Assembly (NCBI GenBank): GCA_947463165.1
Contig: CANHSW010000178.1
Location: 1-5,269 of the forward strand
Direction of reading: 5' to 3'
DNA from: Cyanobacteriota bacterium
GTDB taxonomy: Bacteria > Cyanobacteriota > Cyanobacteriia > PCC-6307 > Cyanobiaceae
DNA: 5,269 bases
Under the pieces are notes generated by a model. The model did not search any database and was not told the origin of the DNA. It worked only from the letters and a program-made list of their open reading frames with translations. Both the position numbers and the translations under genes were made by a program. This document shows positions 1 to 4,186 of the stretch, in pieces. Numbering within the stretch: the first letter of the stretch is position 1; each line of letters opens with the position of its first letter.

Positions 1-47
1 AAGGGATGGGCGTAGAGCGGTGTGGTGGGATCAGGCAGCTCAGTCAT
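1..47 (-). CDS. Start of a DUF3143-like cyanobacterial protein (cut by window edge)
   Basis: Only the first 15 codons are inside the window. They read MTELPDPTTPLYAHP. The ATG overlaps the TGA stop of the J-domain gene as ATGA (positions 47-44), so the two genes are probably translationally coupled. The 'TPLYxHPLP' type of beginning is what I remember of DUF3143 proteins, small cyanobacterial and plastid proteins of unknown function that are often encoded next to a J-domain gene. The identification rests on a very short peptide plus context. The rest of the protein lies left of the window, so no function can be given. Confidence 0.6.
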   Translation of the reverse strand, partial: MTELPDPTTPLYAHP

Positions 48-733
48 TGGGTATCGCCATTGGCATTGAGTTCAGCTGCTGGATGAACAGGGATGTCAAA
101 TTTAATCGGAGACCGCTCGATTGCCAGTTTCTTTTCCATGCCTGATGGATCGCCCCCTGCGCTGGTCTCCCCGCCATAGGCAGGTGTTGAAGAATTGGTG
201 GGCGGAGTGGGGGCCAGGGTAGGCATAGGCGGCAGCGGCCGGATGGGGGGCATGGGGATGCTGCGTTGCAGCCGAGCTTCCTGCCACCAGCTCGGCGATT
301 CGATCAGCTCGGCCCCCCGCAGCCAGGCCATGCCCACCCCCAACACCAGGCTGAAGACCAGGGCGATACCAAGCAGCAGCAGTGCTAGCCACTCGCCCCC
401 GGAGAGGGCCCGGCGCACCCCATCCGGCCTGGCCCCTGGCGGGCGGTACCGCGTAGCGGAGTTGGCGGCCATGGAGGCGGCAGCTGGCAGGTTGGCGGCC
501 GTCAATAGGGCCGCATGGCGTAGCTCGCCGTCGTAGCGCTCCCGGGCGGCTGGATCGCTGAGCACGGCATAGGCCAAACGCAGTTGCTGAAACGACCGCT
601 CCGCCTCCGCCAGGGGCAGCTCGGTGGTGTCCGGGTGAAAGCGCTTGCTGAGCAAGCGAAAGGCCTGGCGCAACTCCTCGCGACTGGCGGTGGGGGCCAC
701 CTGCAGCAGCTGGTAGTGGGAGGGGCCGGACAC
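44..733 (-). CDS. J-domain (DnaJ-like) protein with one membrane segment and proline-rich tail
   Basis: A 229-residue protein. An N-terminal J domain fills residues about 6-70 and carries the HPD motif (residues 33-35, in KRFHPDTT) that family members use to stimulate the ATPase of Hsp70/DnaK. The helix IV region (LSDPAARERYD) is also typical. It lacks the Gly/Phe region, zinc finger and substrate-binding domains of a full DnaJ, so it is a type III J protein. A hydrophobic stretch at residues about 115-137 should span a membrane. It is followed by a proline-rich segment (about 160-178) and a polar tail. The predicted role is recruiting DnaK to a membrane; the client is unknown. The start is GTG at 733, six codons before the first J-domain residue, and I see no better upstream start. 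It is divergent from rsmG (77-bp gap) and overlaps the next gene downstream by 4 bp. The J-domain call is firm; the cellular role is inference. Confidence 0.92.
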   Translation of the reverse strand: MSGPSHYQLLQVAPTASREELRQAFRLLSKRFHPDTTELPLAEAERSFQQLRLAYAVLSDPAARERYDGELRHAALLTAANLPAAASMAANSATRYRPPGARPDGVRRALSGGEWLALLLLGIALVFSLVLGVGMAWLRGAELIESPSWWQEARLQRSIPMPPIRPLPPMPTLAPTPPTNSSTPAYGGETSAGGDPSGMEKKLAIERSPIKFDIPVHPAAELNANGDTQ

Positions 734-783
734 GGATTGGTTGATTGAACAGTGTTGGTGTGCGGGATCCTAGGAATCACAAA

Positions 784-809
784 CCCTGCCACCGCCCCCT
801 GCCACCGCC
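784..809. repeat. Perfect 13-bp tandem duplication before rsmG
   Basis: The unit CCCTGCCACCGCC occurs twice with no gap (784-796 and 797-809) and ends one base before the rsmG ATG at 811. It occupies the place where a Shine-Dalgarno sequence would lie, and no purine-rich ribosome site is visible there. Because 13 is not a multiple of three, a change in copy number would shift the frame of any translation starting upstream, but would only change leader length for the ATG at 811. Confidence 0.9.
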
Positions 810-810
810 T

Positions 811-1605
811 ATGGCCTTTGACTCCCCATCGCCTCAACTCTGGCAGGCCCTGGGCTGGGAGCCAGCGCCCCAGCAATTGGAACAGCTGCTGGCGCTGCAG
901 CTGCAGCTAAGGGAATGGAACGCCCGCCTCAACCTCACGCGCCTGGTGGAGGGAGAAGACTTCTGGGTGGCCCAGGTGCTCGATAGCCTCTGGCCCCTGC
1001 GGGCCCTGCTCCAGGCAAACCCCCAGGGGGCTGAGGGGCCGCTGCAAAGGGGGGCGCCGCTGCAGATGATCGATGTGGGCACCGGCGGTGGCTTCCCTGG
1101 ACTGGCCATCGCCATCGCCCTGCCCACGGCCCAGTTGACGCTGGTGGATTCGGTGGGTCGCAAGGTGGAGGCGGTGCGGGCGATGGCCGCTGCCCTGGGG
1201 CTGGCAGATCGCGTGGACCTGCGCTGTGAGCGCATCGAACTCACCGGCCAAAAGGCCGAATGCCGCGGCCGTTTCCATCTGGCCATGGCCCGCGCCGTGG
1301 CCCGGGCGCCCGTGGTGGCTGAATATCTGGTGCCACTGCTGCAAGCCGATGGCCAGGCGCTGCTCTACCGGGGCCAGTGGGCCGCAGAGGATACCGCCGA
1401 ATTGGAGCGGGCCCTGGCCCCCTTGAAGGCGCGCATCGCCAGCCTTGACGCCTGGGAACTGCCGGCCCAGCGGGGTATCCGCCACGCCCTCTGGCTGCAA
1501 CCCAGCGGCCCCTGCCCAAAGAGCTATCCCAGGCCTGTGGGCGTACCCGCCAAGCAACCGCTTGGCGGCGACCAGCTCAGGCCGCTTCGTCCATCAGCCG
1601 TTTAA
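811..1605 (+). CDS. rsmG: 16S rRNA (guanine(527)-N(7))-methyltransferase RsmG
   Basis: A 264-residue SAM-dependent methyltransferase (GidB family) that methylates N7 of G527 in the 530 loop of 16S rRNA, acting in the cytoplasm on the small subunit. Visible family marks are the N-terminal EWNARLNLT (residues 35-43), the SAM-binding loop [11 protein letters not shown] (87-97), the acidic strand end LTLVDS (109-114) that begins the next motif, the ARAVA segment (160-164), and the C-terminal [17 protein letters not shown] (235-251), which matches the usual 'YPR..G.P.KxPL' ending. The length is slightly above the bacterial norm, with about 13 extra residues at the C terminus. The ATG at 811 was chosen because family homology begins soon after it. 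The frame stays open to a TTG at 745, but that would place the promoter region and a 13-bp duplication inside the gene. The end overlaps the convergent reductase gene by 29 bp. In other bacteria, loss of rsmG gives low-level streptomycin resistance. Confidence 0.95.
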   Translation: MAFDSPSPQLWQALGWEPAPQQLEQLLALQLQLREWNARLNLTRLVEGEDFWVAQVLDSLWPLRALLQANPQGAEGPLQRGAPLQMIDVGTGGGFPGLAIAIALPTAQLTLVDSVGRKVEAVRAMAAALGLADRVDLRCERIELTGQKAECRGRFHLAMARAVARAPVVAEYLVPLLQADGQALLYRGQWAAEDTAELERALAPLKARIASLDAWELPAQRGIRHALWLQPSGPCPKSYPRPVGVPAKQPLGGDQLRPLRPSAV

Positions 1606-2794
1606 CTGCTTGGCCGCCGAGGCGCCGGCGCAGGTTGTCGAGGATGGCGGGAATTTGTGCGGCCCAGGGGCTGGCGGCCACGGCGGCCCGCAGTTCGGCG
1701 GCGCTCACCTGGCCGTCGAGCACATCGGCATTGGCGCCGGGAAACCAGTGGCCGCCACTGCCCAGCAGGCCGTAGCGGGCCCTGGCAAAACTCTCCAGGT
1801 CCCAGGCCTCCAGCAGGTTGTGCAGCCAGAGCAACACCGGCAAATTCAACTGCCCGGGGGCTTCCTGCCAGTCGGGCAGGCCCTGCCGCCAACTCGCCAG
1901 CCAATCGGCGCCGAGGGCATCGAGCTGGGCAAGCTCCAGCCGTTCTTCTATCGGCGCCAACAACTCGGAGGCCCGCTCCAAGGCCCCCACCGCCTCCAGG
2001 TGAAGCGCCAAATCGGCCGGACTGACAGCCCCCACGCTGATCGTGTGGATAGCGGGAGAGGAAAGGCAGAACAGATCGTTGAACACGATCGGATGCAGGG
2101 GGGCGCAGAGCTGGGTCAGCCGCGGGGAAGGGCTATGCAAATGGCCCCCCTTATCGGTGGGGCTGATCACAAACACGCCCATGTCATGGCGGGTGGCGGC
2201 GACCAGGGCCGGCCCATTATCCTGACGGATGTAATACCAATGCAGATTCACATAATCAAATTCATCGCTGGCGATCGCCTGCTCAAGTAGGTGAATCGAG
2301 CCGTGGCTGGAGAAGCCGATGTGGCCGATGCGGCCATCGTTCTGCCAGCGCCGCGCCACCGCCAGGCAGCCCGCTGGTTTGAGGGTCTGCTCCAGATGTT
2401 CCGGCAGATTTAGGCCATGGATGCCCAGTAAATCAATCCGATCCACCCCCAGCCGCTCAAAGCTGGTGGCCAGTTCCCGCTCAAATAGATCGCTATCGGC
2501 CTGGGGTGGCACCTTGGTTTGCAGGATGCGCTTGGGATCTGGCACCTGTTGGAACAACCAGCCCAGTTGACGTTCGGAGCTGCCGTAATGGCGGGCTGTT
2601 TCGATGTGGTGCATCCCCGCCGCCACCGCCGCCTCCAAGGTGGCGCGCAGGTTGTCTTGACTCGCATCTGTGATTTGATCCGGCGGTAGATCGCTCCAGC
2701 TCTGCTGATAGCGCATGCCCCCCAGCGACAGCACTGGCATGGCCAGTTCCGTGCGCCCGAATCGCCGGCAGGGAATGGCAAAGGGAGCCGTCAT
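1577..2794 (-). CDS. Aldo/keto reductase family oxidoreductase (COG1453-like)
   Basis: A 405-residue protein whose N-terminal two thirds follow the NADPH-dependent aldo/keto reductase barrel: [17 protein letters not shown] (residues 10-26), [12 protein letters not shown] (63-74), LQTKV (91-95), [10 protein letters not shown] (118-127), IGHIGFSSH (157-164) and the segment ending [11 protein letters not shown] (207-217). Aligned to the classic tetrad Asp-Tyr-Lys-His, I read Glu65, Tyr70, Lys94 and His126, so Asp is replaced by Glu; I recall the same change in COG1453 relatives. The C-terminal part (about 260-405) is a helical extension. Unlike many COG1453 members it has no CxxCxxC iron-sulfur motif. 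The ATG at 2794 overlaps the ferredoxin stop as ATGA, so the two are coupled and the ferredoxin may supply the missing cluster. The gene ends inside the 3' end of rsmG on the other strand. Family placement is firm; the substrate is unknown. Confidence 0.9.
   Translation of the reverse strand: MTAPFAIPCRRFGRTELAMPVLSLGGMRYQQSWSDLPPDQITDASQDNLRATLEAAVAAGMHHIETARHYGSSERQLGWLFQQVPDPKRILQTKVPPQADSDLFERELATSFERLGVDRIDLLGIHGLNLPEHLEQTLKPAGCLAVARRWQNDGRIGHIGFSSHGSIHLLEQAIASDEFDYVNLHWYYIRQDNGPALVAATRHDMGVFVISPTDKGGHLHSPSPRLTQLCAPLHPIVFNDLFCLSSPAIHTISVGAVSPADLALHLEAVGALERASELLAPIEERLELAQLDALGADWLASWRQGLPDWQEAPGQLNLPVLLWLHNLLEAWDLESFARARYGLLGSGGHWFPGANADVLDGQVSAAELRAAVAASPWAAQIPAILDNLRRRLGGQAVKRLMDEAA
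2270..2279. repeat. HIP1 palindrome (extended form GGCGATCGCC)
   Basis: One copy of the octamer GCGATCGC (2271-2278) with flanking G and C lies inside the reductase gene. HIP1 is a highly over-represented palindrome of many cyanobacterial genomes. A single copy is weak evidence alone but agrees with the gene content. Confidence 0.75.
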
Positions 2795-3219
2795 AGGCCG
2801 GAGCTACGGCGAGGCAGGTTGCGCTTGGGGCGGGAGGAACTGGGTAGACCCAGGGGCTGCATTTCCTGCTGGGCCAATTGCTCCTCCAGCTGGGGCAGCT
2901 GTTCATAAGCCACCCAATGGATGCAGTCCACAGGACAGGTATCGATTGCCTCCTGAATCCGCTCGGTGGTATCGCCGTCCTGGCGGATTGCCCGCGAGCG
3001 GCCCCAGCTCTCCTCCAGCATGAAGGTATTGGAAGCCACGTGGGTGCAGTAGCGGCAACCGATGCAAACGGCCTCATCCACCCACACGGCCCGCTGGCGC
3101 AGGGCACCCCCCAACAGGGGCTCCTGGCCCGTAACAACAGGCGTGAAACTGGTGGCCGTAGACCAGGCGAGGCCCGGATCGACGCTGCTGGCGGGGCTGG
3201 AGCCGAGGGGGGCAACCAC
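2791..3219 (-). CDS. Single-cluster [4Fe-4S] ferredoxin
   Basis: A 142-residue small electron carrier, predicted soluble. The cluster motif is C52-IG-C55-RY-C58, then 36 residues, then C95-P, with a further Cys at 99 (CPVDC). This gives the four ligands of one [4Fe-4S] cluster; C99 is spare and is usual in such CPxxC endings. The core VWVDEAVCIGCRYCTHVASNTF (from residue 45) resembles the bacterial-type ferredoxin domain of cyanobacteria, also fused to J domains in some chloroplast proteins. The N-terminal 40 residues and the basic, Gln-rich C-terminal 35 residues (about 108-142) are less conserved extensions. The start is GTG at 3219, the first start possible after an in-frame stop that is itself the ycf35 stop codon, leaving 3 bp between the genes. 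The end overlaps the reductase start by 4 bp. Its partner is not known; the reductase is the obvious candidate. Confidence 0.93.
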   Translation of the reverse strand: MVAPLGSSPASSVDPGLAWSTATSFTPVVTGQEPLLGGALRQRAVWVDEAVCIGCRYCTHVASNTFMLEESWGRSRAIRQDGDTTERIQEAIDTCPVDCIHWVAYEQLPQLEEQLAQQEMQPLGLPSSSRPKRNLPRRSSGL

Positions 3220-3222
3220 CGC

Positions 3223-3612
3223 TCAAGCCCAGCGGGTTACCACCAGTTCAATCGTGCCATCGACGCTATTGCTCTGCTCCGCCACCTGGAAGCCCTCAGC
3301 TGCGGAGGCGCTCAGGATTGAGCGCAGCGCATAGCGCTGGTTGAGCCGGGCCAGGAAGCGCTCCACCGGCACCGGCTGTTGCCACAGATCCAGATCGGCA
3401 ACCAGTTCATAACTGCCGCTCTCGGCACTCCAGCGGAAGCCGATGTCGCTGCCATTGGCCTGGCTCACGGCCAGCTGGGCAACCACGGTCTGGCCGCGAT
3501 AACCCTTCACTTGGAGCTCGCCTTGGCGGGCCTCATGGCCCAGGTCGGCCAGGGCTTCACGGAGCGACTGGAGATCGCGCAGCTCGGTTTTGACGGTGCT
3601 GAAGTGGGACAT
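3223..3612 (-). CDS. ycf35: Ycf35 / DUF1257 family protein
   Basis: A 129-residue protein of the Ycf35 family, found in cyanobacteria and encoded in the plastid genomes of red algae and relatives. It matches the family from end to end: MSHFSTVKTELRDL at the start, GYRGQT (residues 37-42), DIGFRW (56-61), YELVADL (68-74), WQQP (77-80), QRYA (92-95), GFQVAEQ (107-113) and LVVTRW at the end. There are no membrane segments, no signal peptide, and no Cys residues that could bind a metal. The function is not established. Its ATG at 3612 starts at the family's usual N terminus, so the start is secure, although the bases before it are C-rich with no Shine-Dalgarno sequence. It is the first gene of a tight operon with the ferredoxin and reductase, preceded by a 265-bp repeat-rich spacer that probably holds the promoter. 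Confidence 0.95.
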   Translation of the reverse strand: MSHFSTVKTELRDLQSLREALADLGHEARQGELQVKGYRGQTVVAQLAVSQANGSDIGFRWSAESGSYELVADLDLWQQPVPVERFLARLNQRYALRSILSASAAEGFQVAEQSNSVDGTIELVVTRWA

Positions 3613-3682
3613 CGGGACAGCCTGGGGAGGGTGGTGGATCAGATCAATCGCGGATTGAGCTGTGGTCGGGATGGCGGCAGCT

Positions 3683-3695
3683 GTTCAAATTGAAC
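3683..3695. promoter_or_regulatory. Palindrome GTTCAA-A-TTGAAC, possible operator
   Basis: Perfect 6-bp arms around a single central base, 71 bp upstream of the ycf35 start codon. The symmetry would suit a dimeric regulator. The order GTTC...GAAC is the reverse of the Gram-positive LexA box (GAAC...GTTC), so I do not assign it to LexA. No regulator is identified. Confidence 0.3.
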
Positions 3696-3728
3696 TGCGT
3701 TGCAAAGAGCTGGTAAACGAAAAGAGCG

Positions 3729-3758
3729 CTGATGAGTGCATAAGGCACTGATGAGTGC
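3729..3758. repeat. Two 11-bp direct repeats with a small hairpin between
   Basis: CTGATGAGTGC occurs at 3729-3739 and 3748-3758, a 19-bp period. Between and overlapping them, AGTGC (3735-3739) and GCACT (3745-3749) form a 5-bp stem with the loop ATAAG. Both copies contain ATGAGTGC, which is the reverse complement of GCACTCAT at 3796-3803 in the neighbouring 17-bp repeats, so alternative longer pairings are possible. Confidence 0.75.
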
Positions 3759-3764
3759 GGGGAG

Positions 3765-3793
3765 CTGATAAATCGATTCGATTCATAACTCAA
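3765..3793 (-). promoter_or_regulatory. Candidate sigma-70-type promoter for the ycf35 operon
   Basis: On the minus strand, TTGAGT (3793-3788) and TATCAG (3770-3765) are separated by exactly 17 bp. Each matches 4 of 6 bases of the consensus boxes. It lies in the AT-richest part of the spacer and would give a leader of about 145 nt before ycf35. The matches are moderate, so this is a candidate only. Confidence 0.28.
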
Positions 3794-3831
3794 TTGCACT
3801 CATAACTCAATTCGACTCATAACTCCAGTGG
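3781..3831. repeat. 17-bp tandem repeat, three copies
   Basis: On the plus strand the units are ATTCATAACTCAATTGC (3781-3797), ACTCATAACTCAATTCG (3798-3814) and ACTCATAACTCCAGTGG (3815-3831). The core TCATAACTC is invariant. On the minus strand each unit reads GAGTTATGA plus a variable part, and a more degraded fourth unit may follow (GATTTATCAG). The second unit contains GCACTCAT across its edge, which is complementary to the 11-bp repeats nearby. Confidence 0.88.
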
Positions 3832-3835
3832 GCTG

Positions 3836-3893
3836 CCAGGTTCAGCTGACGCTCAAGGGCTAGGGATCCAGCGGCACTCAGCTCTGAACCTGG
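3836..3893 (-). other. Long stem-loop straddling the DUF2997 stop codon
   Basis: The plus-strand arm CCAGGTTCAGCTGA (3836-3849) is the exact reverse complement of 3878-3893 once a 2-base bulge (3882-3883) is allowed, giving a 14-bp stem with a 28-base loop (3850-3877). The stop codon TGA (3880-3878) sits inside the stem. No U-rich run follows, so it is not a classical intrinsic terminator. It could stabilise the 3' end of the DUF2997 message or attenuate read-through to ycf35. Confidence 0.55.
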
Positions 3894-4084
3894 TTCTGAA
3901 CCTGGCTCTGGGCCTGGTGCTGGAGTTGATAGGCGGCGGCCGTTGGTTGGCGCTGCTGCACCGATCCCAGTTTGGCCTCGATCAGCTCGGTGAGCCGTTC
4001 ACAGGCCAGCCCTTGAACGCCCTCCACCAGCTCTTCCACCCGACCATCGGGCCGGATGCGAAAGCGGATGGTCTCTTGTGCCAT
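3878..4084 (-). CDS. DUF2997 family small protein with Gln-rich repeat tail
   Basis: A 68-residue protein. Residues 1-45 match the DUF2997 pattern (ETIRFRIRPDGRVEELVEGVQGLACERLTELIEAKLG), with the 'IxPDGRVxExVxGxxGxxC' core and conserved Cys28. The family is small, largely cyanobacterial, of unknown function and commonly found close to ycf35, as here. The last 23 residues exceed the usual domain and are Gln-rich (QLQHQAQSQVQNQVQS), made by a 12-bp tandem repeat in the DNA. There are no membrane segments. The ATG at 4084 is the only start consistent with the domain; upstream there is just a weak CAGGG. It lies 92 bp downstream of the HEAT-repeat gene and 265 bp upstream of ycf35 on the same strand, so it may or may not share a transcript with either. 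Confidence 0.88.
   Translation of the reverse strand: MAQETIRFRIRPDGRVEELVEGVQGLACERLTELIEAKLGSVQQRQPTAAAYQLQHQAQSQVQNQVQS
3882..3917. repeat. 12-bp tandem repeat, three copies, inside the DUF2997 gene
   Basis: Units CTCTGAACCTGG (3882-3893), TTCTGAACCTGG (3894-3905) and CTCTGGGCCTGG (3906-3917) encode on the minus strand the tail repeats QAQS, QVQN and QVQS. A fourth, decayed unit may follow (TGCTGGAGTTGA). Twelve is a multiple of three, so copy-number change lengthens or shortens the tail without breaking the frame. Confidence 0.85.
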
Positions 4085-4126
4085 CCCTGGTCGGCAAAAG
4101 GATGGCCTGATGTTAGCGGGGTTGGC

Positions 4127-4186
4127 CTCAGCCTGAGCTGGCCGCTAAATCCTGCTGGCCGCAATCGGCTGGCCGCTCAGCTGAGC
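4127..4186. repeat. Clustered short repeats and palindromes between the HEAT and DUF2997 genes
   Basis: GCTGGCCGC occurs three times (4137-4145, 4154-4162, 4168-4176). The cluster is flanked by CTCAG-C-CTGAG (4127-4137) and the perfect 12-bp palindrome GCTCAGCTGAGC (4175-4186), which includes the HEAT-gene stop codon. No T-run follows on the minus strand, so it is not a clear terminator. It may be a GC-rich mRNA 3'-end structure. Confidence 0.55.

Larger units (their letters stand above)
3613..3877 (-). promoter_or_regulatory. Repeat-rich leader / control region upstream of ycf35
   Basis: A 265-bp stretch between DUF2997 and ycf35 with visibly lower GC than its surroundings, especially 3680-3830. 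Reading toward ycf35 it holds the 3' arm of a stem that begins in the DUF2997 gene, three 17-bp tandem units, a candidate promoter, two 11-bp direct repeats with a small hairpin, an odd-centred palindrome GTTCAA-A-TTGAAC (3683-3695), and about 70 bp of C-rich sequence up to the start codon. No conserved long protein is encoded; only a 33-codon frame (3786-3685) and two six-codon frames exist on the minus strand. I infer that it drives and regulates the ycf35 operon. Confidence 0.5.

Noticed and set aside
734..783. Divergent sigma-70 promoters for rsmG and the J-domain gene
   Set aside because: Boxes such as TTGAAC (745-750) and TAGGAT-like sequence near 766-776 exist, but their spacing is poor on both strands.
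745..810. Extension of RsmG to a TTG start at 745
   Set aside because: It would add 22 residues unlike the family, run through the divergent promoter spacer and translate the 13-bp duplication in different frames. The ATG at 811 fits family length.
1445..2290. Long plus-strand open frame of about 280 codons
   Set aside because: It lies antisense to the reductase gene, shows no family motif and has the Pro/Gly/Gln composition of a GC-rich shadow frame.
2493..3215. Minus-strand open frame of about 240 codons across the ferredoxin and reductase
   Set aside because: It is out of frame with two well-supported genes and reads as a Ser/Arg/Pro-rich shadow.
3683..3695. LexA/SOS box
   Set aside because: The half-sites are in the reverse order (GTTC then GAAC), and it does not fit the cyanobacterial LexA pattern I know.
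3729..3758. C/D-box-like guide RNA suggested by TGATGA
   Set aside because: TGATGA here is part of a simple direct repeat in a bacterium, with no matching CTGA box arrangement or guide structure.
3781..3831. CRISPR array
   Set aside because: The 17-bp units are directly adjacent with no spacers and are too short and too few; no cas gene is nearby.
4085..4176. Intrinsic terminator after the HEAT gene
   Set aside because: Palindromes are present, but no T-rich run follows them on the minus strand.
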